From contig JBNKVX010000003.1 of assembly GCA_050299435.1 (NCBI GenBank), positions 1-64,000 of the forward strand: a stretch of DNA of 64,000 nt. The letters run 5' to 3'. This DNA is from 1162T-S-0a-05 sp050299435 (GTDB lineage Bacteria; Pseudomonadota; Gammaproteobacteria; Pseudomonadales; Cellvibrionaceae). Shown here piece after piece: positions 24,926 through 33,172 of this stretch; position 1 is the first letter of the stretch; each line of letters opens with the position of its first letter. A program made the position numbers and the translations under genes. The notes under the pieces are model-generated. The model did not search any database. It had not been told where the DNA came from and saw nothing but the letters and a program-made list of their open reading frames with translations.

Positions 24926-27907
24926 TCAGGGTGCGTTAGTGTTACCTGATGTGGCGCCAGATTCAAGCGATTTGGGTAACTTGATCACGAATTTTGTGCC
25001 TTTTTGTAACACTTTGTCGGCTGGAGTGATAATTTCGATGCTGCCATTGTGCTCATCAACAATGCTATAGACCATGGCCAACCCGAGCCCTGTACCTTCG
25101 CCTGGTTCTTTTGTTGTGAAGAAAGGCTCGAAAATTTGATCCATCAGATCAGCTGGGATGCCTGGTCCCTCGTCAATAACACTGAATTCGACTTGGTTTC
25201 CCTGAACCACTCCCTCAATACGAATTATTGAATTGAGGGGGCTTGCATCGCGAGAGTTTGAAAGTAAATTGATGAAAATCTGGATAATACGTTGGCTATC
25301 GCCGTGCACCCATAAATCGTCCGTCAATGCGTTCTCAAAGTGCATGTCATGTTTGTCTTTCTGCAACATCAAAAGATTGATCGCTTCCTGGGCGCATTCT
25401 TTTAGGGGCACCCGATGAAACTCTTCCACTTTTTGCTGGCCGGAATGCGAGAAACTGACAAGGGACTGAACAATGCGATTTACACGGTCTGTTTGTGAAA
25501 GAATTTGTTGGGCAGATTCCAGAATTTCTTCATCTTCAGTATCGAACTTCATGTTCTGTGCAAGACAGGCAATACCCGTTACCGGATTGCCAATTTCATG
25601 TGCAACACCTGCAGCGAGACGACCGATGGAAGCAAGTCGTTCGCTATGAACCAGCTCTTTTTCGAGCAGTTGAATTTCTGTGATGTCTTCCAACAAGATC
25701 ACTTGGCCTTCGACTTGATGTCGAAAGGAGGTCGGAATAGCCGCTTTATGCAAAGTGATCCAGTGTGTATGTCCGGCGAGTTCCAATTCCTGTTTATGAA
25801 GGTGTGCTTGTTCAGATTGTGAAAAGCGATGCAGCAAGTCTCCCCAGGGCTCAAGAACTTCCTTCAAGTGTGAGCCGGTCACGGTATCAGCTTCGATGCC
25901 AGTCAAGTTCGCCATCGCACTATTCCACATTAAAATTTCCATATCCTTGCCAACGGAACACGTTGCCATTGGCAATTCTTCAAGTGTGCGGCGGTGGTAA
26001 AGTCTTAAATTATTCAGTTCAGCAGCTAAGCCCGTTAAGTGATCGCGATATTGATTAATTCGGCTTTCGATAAGATTGATATCAGTGGCGCCTTCGGATT
26101 CAGGCAAAATAAACGGGACCTGACGATCCATAATTTCACTGGCAACAGAGATACCCATCAAGCCGCTGAGGTTGGCTTCAACTTCATCACGTAGTCTTCG
26201 CAATGCATAGGGTCGACTTTCTGTGGGTTTAAAACCGAGCTTGTGGAGCGCGCGATCGACTTCTGCCTTGGCGGTATGCGCACCTATGCGACGAGACAAG
26301 CGCTCGACAATTTCACCGGGGCTACGCACATCGAGAGTCATGCGCACCGGATGACTCAATTCGTCTTCTGAACACAATTCAGCGGAATAGCGTTCTTCAT
26401 CAGATTGCTTGGTAATAAAAGAAATCAGTACAAACACCAATGTATTGGCGCCAAGCGAGTAAAGCGTAATGCCGCTCCAATGACTAATTCCCACTGCGAT
26501 ATTGGATTGATTAAACCAGGGGATAAGCATTTCGCTTTTTCCCATTAACATTGGGAAAAACAAAGCAACGAGCCAAATAATTATTCCGCAAAACAAACCG
26601 GCAATCATGCCCTGACGATTTCCCTTGCTCCAATGTGCAACAGCAATTACGCCGGGTAAAAATTGCAGCGTGGCAATAAAAGCTGTGAGTGCGAGTTGTG
26701 TGAGATTAAAACGGTCACCCAGAGCCATATAAAAAACATAACCACCGAGAATGACGGTGCCGATAAGAGCGCGTCGCAGCCAGATTAATTGATTGTAAAT
26801 TCCACCCTTGGTACTCAGCGGAAAGGCAGGCAAAATCCAATGATTAAGTATCATTGTGGAAAGTGAAAGCCCAATAGCAATCATTGCACCGGTTGCAGCA
26901 GAGAGCCCCGCTATAAATGCGATTAAAGTAAAGGCTTTGCTTTGCGCGGCAATTGGAATTGCGAGCGGAAAATATTCTGTAGGAATTGTGGTATTGATTT
27001 TTATGCCAGCCCAAAGAATTGGAAATACCGGCAAAGCCATTAAAAGCAAAAATAAGGGAAAGGCCCAAGTCACAATATTGCTGACGTTTTTTACTGGAGT
27101 TTCCAGTACTGTCATATGAAAAATATGTGGCATTGCCACCGCCGTAGCAATGAAGACTAACAACAGTGTGTGTGAAGATGATTGCTTAATGGGTGTATAT
27201 AAATTTGCGAGGTGTTCGGGATTGGCGTTTAGCCAAGTGTCGAGTACATCGAGGCCGCCAAAAACATGATAAAGCGCAAATAAGCCTATTGCTAACAAAC
27301 CAAAAAGTTTTATAAGTGATTCAAAAGCCATTGCGGTGATCAAACCACGAGGTTGCTCATGCTTTGAGCCAAACATCATGGCAAACCCTGCGACAACCAG
27401 GCAAAAAACCAGGGCCAGAATTTCACGGGTACCAAAAGATGAAGTGCTTTCTACTGATTGATCGCCGTAGGCAAGAATGTGAATAGTGTCGGCGACTGCC
27501 TGAATTTGTAACGCGAGTAGTGGTGCCAAGGCAAGCAACATACATAAGGCAATGAGTCCACCTACGCCGTGACTGTGATAGCGAAACGTAAGTAAATCAG
27601 CCATCGATTTAATTTGAAAGCGTTTAGCTAGTTCAACAAGTGGGTTTAATGCTATTGGAGCAAATAAGAAAAGTGCGCCGGTCCCAAGATAATATGCCAG
27701 TGCGCCATAACCAAAATTTCTTGCGAGATCAATAATGCCGTAAAACGACCACGCACTTGCAAAAATACCGAGAGAAAAAATATACGTAACGGGGTGATGG
27801 ATTATTTTTTTACTGATCCATCCGCGCTCGGTAATCCAGGCAACGCCAAACAATACGCTGAGATAAATAAGACAAATGAGCGCGAGTTGTAAAAAACTAA
27901 AGGTCAT
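24926..27907 (-). CDS. cbrA: Sensor histidine kinase CbrA with SSF transporter domain
   Basis: A 993-residue inner-membrane hybrid. The N-terminal half has a dozen or so membrane helices of the sodium:solute symporter family. Then come a PAS domain (ELPMATCSVGKDMEILMWNS), a HisKA dimer domain with phospho-acceptor His about 770 (GVAHEIGNPVTG), and an HATPase domain with N box NLLSNSRDA and G boxes DEGPGIP and GEGTGLGL. Transporter-kinase fusion is the hallmark of CbrA, which in Pseudomonas takes up histidine and signals to CbrB. The start codon lies inside the end of cbrX (11-base overlap). Confidence 0.94.
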   Translation of the reverse strand: MTFSFLQLALICLIYLSVLFGVAWITERGWISKKIIHHPVTYIFSLGIFASAWSFYGIIDLARNFGYGALAYYLGTGALFLFAPIALNPLVELAKRFQIKSMADLLTFRYHSHGVGGLIALCMLLALAPLLALQIQAVADTIHILAYGDQSVESTSSFGTREILALVFCLVVAGFAMMFGSKHEQPRGLITAMAFESLIKLFGLLAIGLFALYHVFGGLDVLDTWLNANPEHLANLYTPIKQSSSHTLLLVFIATAVAMPHIFHMTVLETPVKNVSNIVTWAFPLFLLLMALPVFPILWAGIKINTTIPTEYFPLAIPIAAQSKAFTLIAFIAGLSAATGAMIAIGLSLSTMILNHWILPAFPLSTKGGIYNQLIWLRRALIGTVILGGYVFYMALGDRFNLTQLALTAFIATLQFLPGVIAVAHWSKGNRQGMIAGLFCGIIIWLVALFFPMLMGKSEMLIPWFNQSNIAVGISHWSGITLYSLGANTLVFVLISFITKQSDEERYSAELCSEDELSHPVRMTLDVRSPGEIVERLSRRIGAHTAKAEVDRALHKLGFKPTESRPYALRRLRDEVEANLSGLMGISVASEIMDRQVPFILPESEGATDINLIESRINQYRDHLTGLAAELNNLRLYHRRTLEELPMATCSVGKDMEILMWNSAMANLTGIEADTVTGSHLKEVLEPWGDLLHRFSQSEQAHLHKQELELAGHTHWITLHKAAIPTSFRHQVEGQVILLEDITEIQLLEKELVHSERLASIGRLAAGVAHEIGNPVTGIACLAQNMKFDTEDEEILESAQQILSQTDRVNRIVQSLVSFSHSGQQKVEEFHRVPLKECAQEAINLLMLQKDKHDMHFENALTDDLWVHGDSQRIIQIFINLLSNSRDASPLNSIIRIEGVVQGNQVEFSVIDEGPGIPADLMDQIFEPFFTTKEPGEGTGLGLAMVYSIVDEHNGSIEIITPADKVLQKGTKFVIKLPKSLESGATSGNTNAP

Positions 27908-28073
27908 GACTTTTATTTCGCCCCTGTAAGAAATAAGTCACAACTATGATCAAGGCCCAGATTAAAAAAGGGCGATACCATGCGCCATTGGGATTGATTC
28001 CCCAGCTAAACAGTGTTGGAGAAAAAATATAAACAACCAGAAGTAATAATATTAGGGGTCGTTGTTTGTTCAT
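27897..28073 (-). CDS. cbrX: Small membrane protein CbrX
   Basis: A 58-residue ORF starting MNKQRPLILLLLVVYIFSP and ending GRNKSHDL. It has two hydrophobic segments (about residues 7-22 and 36-49) separated by SWGINPNGAWYR. It overlaps the cbrA start by 11 bases, giving translational coupling, and begins 25 bases after gluQ. A small ORF named cbrX is known at this position in Pseudomonas. Function is unknown; a role in CbrA translation or membrane assembly is plausible. Confidence 0.8.
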   Translation of the reverse strand: MNKQRPLILLLLVVYIFSPTLFSWGINPNGAWYRPFLIWALIIVVTYFLQGRNKSHDL

Positions 28074-28098
28074 TTATCGATACATCAACTCCGTTTTT

Positions 28099-29007
28099 TC
28101 AAATTCCATTTGGCAATTTCCATTTGGCAAGGGCTTCCTCAAGAACAGTGTTTACAGAATGTTGAGGTTTTGGATCTATTTCAATACCCAAGTGTGCGCA
28201 TGCTAACAAGATATTTTCTTTCGCGCTTTCATTGTTCACCGGTGAGGCATGATTTTGTTTGCTCAATTTCTTGCCGTTCTCATCCACCACTAGTGGTATA
28301 TGAGCATAGTCCGGTGTGGGGTGGCCAAACAGAGAAAATAGTAAGCGTTGCTGTGAGGTGGTGTCCAGTAAGTCGGCGCCTCGAACGATATGCGTGATCC
28401 CCTGGAAAATATCATCAACCACCACCGCGAGCTGATAGGCGAATAAGCCATCTTTCCTGTGAACAACAAAATCTCCCGAGGCTAACAAATCAAAATCCTG
28501 TGCTCCGTAAACCTTATCGTTAAAGCGGCTTAATTTGTCGAGGGAGAGGTGCTTGCATGCATCCAGATTTAGTCTTACAGCAGCCGAATTTTCTTCGGTA
28601 ATTCCAGAAGATCTGCACTGGCCGTCATACATCCCTTGTAATTCACGCAGGCGTTTGCGTGTGCAAACACAGCGGTAACTCAAACCTTTTTCCCTCAAAA
28701 GGGACAGGTATTCCCGATACGCTGCGCCGCGCTCACTTTGAAAAAGAATAGGCTCATCTGGTTCAAGCCCGTGAGCAAGTAAAGTGTTGATGATCAGATC
28801 AGTTGCGCCGACTTGCTCTCTTGGGGGGTCGATATCTTCGATGCGAACTAACCAGATTCCCTTATTGGCTTTGGCATCAAGATAACTGGCAAGTGCACAT
28901 ACAAGCGAGCCAAGATGTAAGGGTCCACTGGGAGAGGGGGCAAAACGGCCTCGGTATTGAGGCCTGAGAGGCTTTGAAAACTTATCAGAGTCTTCGCGTT
29001 CCGCCAC
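28099..29007 (-). CDS. gluQ: Glutamyl-Q tRNA(Asp) synthetase
   Basis: A 302-residue truncated GluRS paralogue that glutamylates queuosine-34 in tRNA(Asp). It has the class I signature FAPSPSGPLHLGSLV and the second motif KKLSKQNH. A cysteine-rich insertion (CVCTRKRL...QCRSS) is characteristic, and the anticodon-binding domain of true GluRS is missing. Initiation is at a GTG (29007) whose G is also the last base of the dksA stop. The dksA-gluQ pair is conserved in gammaproteobacteria. Confidence 0.94.
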   Translation of the reverse strand: MAEREDSDKFSKPLRPQYRGRFAPSPSGPLHLGSLVCALASYLDAKANKGIWLVRIEDIDPPREQVGATDLIINTLLAHGLEPDEPILFQSERGAAYREYLSLLREKGLSYRCVCTRKRLRELQGMYDGQCRSSGITEENSAAVRLNLDACKHLSLDKLSRFNDKVYGAQDFDLLASGDFVVHRKDGLFAYQLAVVVDDIFQGITHIVRGADLLDTTSQQRLLFSLFGHPTPDYAHIPLVVDENGKKLSKQNHASPVNNESAKENILLACAHLGIEIDPKPQHSVNTVLEEALAKWKLPNGI

Positions 29008-29447
29008 TAAGCAATAGTTTGGCGTTCTTTAATTTCGTCCAGCGTTTTGCAGTCCACACACAGAGTTGCTGTGGGGCGAGCTTCCAAGCGACGTATCCCA
29101 ATTTCAACGCCGCAAGCTTCGCAATACCCATAGTCTTCTGTTTCCAGTAACTCAAGAGTCTTATCAATCTTTTTAATAAGCTTGCGTTCACGATCGCGTG
29201 TTCTCAGCTCTAAACTGAACTCTTCTTCCTGGCTTGCTCTGTCAGCTGGATCGGGAAAGTTGGCTGCTTCGTCCTTCATGTGACTCACAGTGCGGTCAAC
29301 TTCTTCCATTAATTCTTTTTTCCAAGCAAGTAGCAGAGCTTTGAAATGCTCTTTTTGCTTGGGGTTCATATACTCTTCGTTCTTTTTCTCTTTGTAAGGA
29401 GAAAAATCACGTAGAGCAAAAGTAGCAGTAGATTCTGTGTTAGGCAT
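29007..29447 (-). CDS. dksA: RNA polymerase-binding transcription factor DksA
   Basis: Works with ppGpp in the RNA polymerase secondary channel to adjust rRNA and amino-acid promoters. The 146-residue protein has the coiled-coil acidic tip DPADRASQEEE, the zinc finger CEACG...CVDC, and the basic C-terminal helix. The ATG at 29447 is used. Its stop shares a base with the gluQ start, so the genes are coupled. Confidence 0.96.
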   Translation of the reverse strand: MPNTESTATFALRDFSPYKEKKNEEYMNPKQKEHFKALLLAWKKELMEEVDRTVSHMKDEAANFPDPADRASQEEEFSLELRTRDRERKLIKKIDKTLELLETEDYGYCEACGVEIGIRRLEARPTATLCVDCKTLDEIKERQTIA

Positions 29448-29632
29448 TGTGGGTTCGCCTCATTTCCAAAAACTCACACATGATTGGGGCATCGCTTTCA
29501 AATTCAAGATCTTGAGCTTGAAAGGCTCTCCCTTGACGGAAAGCGGCAAAGCTACCAGAAGTCGCGCCTGTGATCCAGATTTTTTGTAAACAGATAATGA
29601 GTACATGAATAAAAGTGTGGGATAAGTGAGAT

Positions 29633-29953
29633 TTACAGTAAATAAAGATCACCGTTTTCAATTTCGTGTGCCGCACTAATGAGACGATCCCCGGCACAGG
29701 GGCCCGACAAACATTCACCGCTCTCAATTAAAAACAGTGCTCCGTGAGAGGCGCACTGAAGCAGTTCACCGTCGGGATCTAAAAATTGATTTTCTTGCCA
29801 TTCCAGCGGGGTACCGAGATGAGGGCAAATGTTTCGATAGAGGTAGAATGAGTTGTTACGTTTGACCACTATAAACGCGCCCTTTGTGAGGTAAAAACCT
29901 CGGGCTTCGCCTTCCTTGATATCAGCTGCAGCACATAACCTTGTTCGAGGCAC
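29633..29953 (-). CDS. Rieske-type [2Fe-2S] protein
   Basis: A 106-residue soluble ferredoxin-like protein with the two Rieske cluster loops, CPHLG (Cys 43, His 45) and CASHG (Cys 67, His 70). There is no signal peptide, membrane anchor or catalytic partner domain, so it resembles nitrite-reductase small-subunit or ferredoxin types of unknown role. The only plausible start is a GTG (29953), six bases after the preceding gene's stop. A 185-base gap to dksA probably holds the dksA promoter. Confidence 0.82.
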   Translation of the reverse strand: MPRTRLCAAADIKEGEARGFYLTKGAFIVVKRNNSFYLYRNICPHLGTPLEWQENQFLDPDGELLQCASHGALFLIESGECLSGPCAGDRLISAAHEIENGDLYLL

Positions 29954-29959
29954 GGGGGT

Positions 29960-30247
29960 TTAGGCGCTAGAGCTGGCAGCGCTACCGGCTTGTTCAACTT
30001 CGTCGAGAAGTTGTGCTTTGAGATCGGGGGAAAGGTCGTTCCAATGCACATCCATAAGCGCGCCCTGTAAGGCGTAAAGCATAACTTTGCTGACGTGAAT
30101 TCCACGGTTCTTTATACGCAAATACGCCTCGACCGCTCCCATTTTATTAAGGTCGTCATAGGTGTTGATGCCAATTGCATGCAGAATATTAACCGACGCC
30201 ATGCCCAGATTTTTAAGGCCCAGCAGCTCACTGTTATTGGAGGTCAT
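29960..30247 (-). CDS. TfoX C-terminal domain protein
   Basis: A 95-residue protein beginning MTSNNSELLGLKNLG, a helix-hairpin-helix type domain matching the C-terminal half of TfoX/Sxy (LGMASVNILHAIGINTYDDLNKMGAVEAYLRIK). The N-terminal TfoX domain is absent. The ATG at 30247 has GGGAG 12 bases upstream; the frame is open a further 73 codons but the extra part is low-quality. Sxy proteins co-activate competence genes with CRP, but stand-alone C-terminal domains are uncharacterised. Confidence 0.75.
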   Translation of the reverse strand: MTSNNSELLGLKNLGMASVNILHAIGINTYDDLNKMGAVEAYLRIKNRGIHVSKVMLYALQGALMDVHWNDLSPDLKAQLLDEVEQAGSAASSSA

Positions 30248-30487
30248 CGAATCAGAACTCCCGAAATTGTTATTATTAGAATCTTTTGTTTTTAGTTTTA
30301 AGCCTTGCTTTAGCAGCAAGGACGGGCGCGCCAATAACCTTGATTGGGAGAGTAAAAAAGCGCGTGGCCATTGATATAGCAAATAGCTATGATACAGACT
30401 TATGGTTACAGCGCAATTAAAATACGTGTTTTTATTTTTAAGAGTTAGTTTTTTTTCAAGACCCATTTAACTTATGTTGGCGCTAAA

Positions 30488-31180
30488 ATGATTCTTTTCG
30501 AACACTCCGCAGGCGTCAATGACGAATTCATTGATTTTCAAAGTCTTAAAGTTCCTGTTCATGTTGAGTTGCTTAAACCGCTTCAAGAGCTTGAGAAGGC
30601 GGCTGGATTGGCGGGTATTCAGCTTGGCTTTTGTAGTGGCTATCGATCCTTTGAGCGCCAACTGCAAATTTGGAATGATAAAGCGACTGGAAAGCGACCC
30701 TTATATGATCAGTCAGGTAATCCAGTTGAGGTATCCCAGCTTGATGATGAGCTGGTGATGAAAACCATTTTGCTTTGGTCTGCGTTGCCTGGCGCCTCTC
30801 GCCATCACTGGGGGACAGAAGTGGATGTTGTTGATGCGGGTTGTGTGGCTTCCGGGTATGAACCCAAATTACTTGTTACTGAATACGAAGAGCAGGGAGA
30901 GTTTTGTGTTTTGGGAAACTGGTTAAATGACTATTTTTCAAGTAAATCCCCGATTTTTTTCCGGCCGTACACCAGACAGTTTAAAGCAGGTGTGTCACCT
31001 GAACCCTGGCATTTGAGCTATAGGCCTTTGGCCGAGAATTACGCGAAGGCCTGTGATTTGAATAAGCTAAGAAGCCTCTTGGAAAGCAGTGATATTGCAC
31101 TTAAGGATTGCGTGCTGACTAATTTGAACTGGATCTACGAAAATTTTGTGGCGCGCTATTTTTATGCTGTTGATTTTTGA
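30488..31180 (+). CDS. M15-family D-alanyl-D-alanine / L,D-carboxypeptidase-like protein
   Basis: A 230-residue protein with the VanY/LdcB zinc peptidase pattern: SGYRSFERQLQIW, the metal site SRHHWGTEVDVVD and the second site EPWHLSYRP. There is no signal peptide or lipobox, so it is predicted cytoplasmic, unlike periplasmic VanY enzymes; it may trim peptidoglycan peptides during recycling. It is divergent from the TfoX-domain gene. Its 3' end overlaps the next gene by 17 bases. Confidence 0.83.
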   Translation: MILFEHSAGVNDEFIDFQSLKVPVHVELLKPLQELEKAAGLAGIQLGFCSGYRSFERQLQIWNDKATGKRPLYDQSGNPVEVSQLDDELVMKTILLWSALPGASRHHWGTEVDVVDAGCVASGYEPKLLVTEYEEQGEFCVLGNWLNDYFSSKSPIFFRPYTRQFKAGVSPEPWHLSYRPLAENYAKACDLNKLRSLLESSDIALKDCVLTNLNWIYENFVARYFYAVDF

Positions 31181-31802
31181 TTGTGACGGTGTATTGGTTG
31201 ACAGTGAAGTTTTGGCTGCAAAAGTGTTTTCAGCCAGCTTGGAGAATTTTGGGATTAATTTGTCCCCGGAGGACTGTTATAAGCAGTTCAAAGGGCATAG
31301 CCTGGATTATTGTTTGTACTCGCTTAACAAACGCTATACGCAAGTTAACGAGCATTTTTTTCGCTATTTACAGAGAGAAACTGAAAAAGCTTTTGAGAAA
31401 GATCTAAAGCCGGTTGAAGGTGTTCAATCGGTATTGAGCTATTTGAAAGAAAAAGATATTCGTTTTTGTGTGGCGAGTAATGGTGAGCATAAAAAAATTA
31501 CACATTCGCTTACTGTTACTGGCCTGTTGTCCTATTTTCCCTGTAATCGTTTTAGTCGGGATGATGTTGCAGAGGGCAAGCCTGCTCCAGATCTTTTTTT
31601 GTGTGCAGCTGAAGTCAACGAGATTGAACCAAGCCAGTGTTGTGTCATAGAAGATTCGGTTACAGGTGTTAGGGCTGCTCAGGCCGCGGGAATGCAGGTG
31701 TGGTATTTTAATCCCGGGGAGACATTAGCATCGGAAGCAGTTAAGGCAGATTTACATTTTTCGTCGATGAGCCAAATTTTAGGTCATATTAGAAAACTGT
31801 AA
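31164..31802 (+). CDS. HAD-IA family phosphatase/phosphoglucomutase-like
   Basis: A 212-residue HAD hydrolase with motif I FDCDGVLVDSE, a threonine/serine motif II in FCVASNGEHKK, a lysine in AEGKPAPDLF and acidic motif IV in CCVIEDSVTG. This is the beta-phosphoglucomutase/sugar phosphatase branch. The ATG at 31164 lies inside the end of the M15 gene, suggesting translational coupling. The substrate is unknown. Confidence 0.85.
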   Translation: MLLIFDCDGVLVDSEVLAAKVFSASLENFGINLSPEDCYKQFKGHSLDYCLYSLNKRYTQVNEHFFRYLQRETEKAFEKDLKPVEGVQSVLSYLKEKDIRFCVASNGEHKKITHSLTVTGLLSYFPCNRFSRDDVAEGKPAPDLFLCAAEVNEIEPSQCCVIEDSVTGVRAAQAAGMQVWYFNPGETLASEAVKADLHFSSMSQILGHIRKL

Positions 31803-31812
31803 ATTGAATTGT

Positions 31813-32073
31813 CTAGTTGAGAGCGCTTTTGCTGGCTTCGAGTTCTTGAATCCAGGCGAGCACAGATTCGCGATCTCTTAACATACCTTCGTAATTCTGC
31901 AGCGTTGCCTTGTTGGGGTTGCGAAATCGTTTCATAGTTTCAATTCGATCACGCAGGAAATTGATATCAGCCATTAATTTGCTGGTTGTTGAATTTAAGG
32001 CCAGCCCTTCATCTCCAGCAGCAACCAGAGAGTCATTGGCGTCTTTTTCTTGCTTTATGTTTGCGGTCATCAT
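31813..32073 (-). CDS. Small conserved-looking hypothetical protein
   Basis: An 86-residue, charged, mostly helical protein (MMTANIKQEKDANDSLVAAG...). It has a likely coiled-coil stretch ADINFLRDRIETMKRFRNP and a C-terminal helix ESVLAWIQELEASK. There is no signal peptide or membrane segment. GGGAAG lies 7 bases before the ATGATG start. Family not recognised. It is convergent with the HAD gene, separated by 10 bases. Confidence 0.6.
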   Translation of the reverse strand: MMTANIKQEKDANDSLVAAGDEGLALNSTTSKLMADINFLRDRIETMKRFRNPNKATLQNYEGMLRDRESVLAWIQELEASKSALN

Positions 32074-32275
32074 AGCTACTTCCCTAATCACATCTTTTCC
32101 TCGTGAAGCAAGGTTTTCTCGCTTCAGTATGGCGAAGTTTATGTAACTTGCCAGTTTCAGGAAAAACTGTTCTTAAAAACATCTTGTGAAAACGAAAAAG
32201 AAATAATACGTAACCGTTTTGGCATTAAAAATGAACTTGGTTATTACTACTTTTTCAATTTCTTACTGCTCTTTT

Positions 32276-32297
32276 CTCGACAATTTTTATTGTCGAG
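32276..32297. promoter_or_regulatory. Leader hairpin upstream of the 266-residue gene
   Basis: CTCGACAAT and ATTGTCGAG form a perfect 9-bp stem closed by a TTTT loop, 51 bases before the ATG at 32349. No gene on the plus strand needs a terminator here, so it may be an operator or an mRNA leader structure. Confidence 0.45.
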
Positions 32298-32348
32298 GTA
32301 TAGTCTTAAAAGACGATTTAAATTTAGCGAAAGATCCGGGAGTCACGA

Positions 32349-33149
32349 ATGAGTGATGAACGTTATGATTTGGTGTTTAAAGGGCAACTTGCGAAGTCCT
32401 TTGAGCTGACGACGGCAGTAAAAAACCTCGCTCAGCTTTTCAAAATTGATCCGCTCAAGGTAAAAGCAATGTTCGATGGCCGTACAACAGTTCTAAAACG
32501 CAACCTTGATATGGAAACCGCTACAAAATATAGAGTGGCAATCAAAAAAGCCGGCGCGCTTGTTGAATTAGAAGCGGTGAAAGAAGCTGCCGAACCAAAA
32601 CCCCGGGCTCAGAAGGAAAGTCAAAGCGAAGGCAAGGCGGTATTTGGGGCGAGAGAGCCCAGTTCAGATTTATCTCCGGCTGTTGCTGAGCAAGCTGTAA
32701 AAGTGGACACATCCAACACCCAGATTGAAAAAACAGGCTTAACAACCTCAGCAGGCGTGTTTTCAGATCCGAGGCCGGAGCCCGTCGAAATTGCTATCCC
32801 GGATTTTGATATTGCGCCGGTGGGAGAAGATTTGTTGAAGCCTTCTGAAAAGCCTCCCGCCGAGAAAGTTGAGATTGATACCTCTTCCTTGAGTATCAAA
32901 GAGGCCGAGGGAAATTTGCTAGAGGATGATGAATATGAAGAAATCGTCCCTTTACCCTTTGATGCCAGTGCCTTTGACTTGGCACCGGTAGGGGCTGATG
33001 TACTTAAGCCTGAAGAGCGTAATGTTGTGGCAGAAGTTGAGGTTGATATTAGCAGTTTGAGCGTGGATGACAGCGGTGGGAACCTAGCGCCACCCAAGCC
33101 CGCTGCACCGCCGCCACCCGATACAAGTGGCTTGAAGCTCGCAGATTAA
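32349..33149 (+). CDS. Hypothetical protein with APVGxDxLKP repeats
   Basis: A 266-residue soluble acidic protein. Residues 1-77 form a compact domain (YDLVFKGQLAKSFELTTAVK...LFKIDPLKVKAMFDGRTTVLKRNLD) that I have seen at the N-terminus of assorted gammaproteobacterial proteins. The rest is Pro/Glu-rich and probably disordered, with two repeats of about 55-65 residues: FDIAPVGEDLLKPSE...IDTSSLSIKEAEGNLL and FDLAPVGADVLKPEE...VDISSLSVDDSGGNL. GGGAG precedes the ATG. Function unknown; the repeats look like short linear binding motifs. Confidence 0.7.
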   Translation: MSDERYDLVFKGQLAKSFELTTAVKNLAQLFKIDPLKVKAMFDGRTTVLKRNLDMETATKYRVAIKKAGALVELEAVKEAAEPKPRAQKESQSEGKAVFGAREPSSDLSPAVAEQAVKVDTSNTQIEKTGLTTSAGVFSDPRPEPVEIAIPDFDIAPVGEDLLKPSEKPPAEKVEIDTSSLSIKEAEGNLLEDDEYEEIVPLPFDASAFDLAPVGADVLKPEERNVVAEVEVDISSLSVDDSGGNLAPPKPAAPPPPDTSGLKLAD

Positions 33150-33172
33150 TTGCAGATCTTTAAAGCTGGTAA

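Noticed and set aside
28062..28397. Plus-strand ORF of 111 residues opposite gluQ and cbrX
   Set aside because: It is antisense to two well supported genes and has no recognisable motif.
29440..29727. Minus-strand ORF of 95 residues in the Rieske-dksA gap
   Set aside because: It overlaps both flanking genes in another frame, with unlikely composition; the gap is better read as the dksA promoter region.
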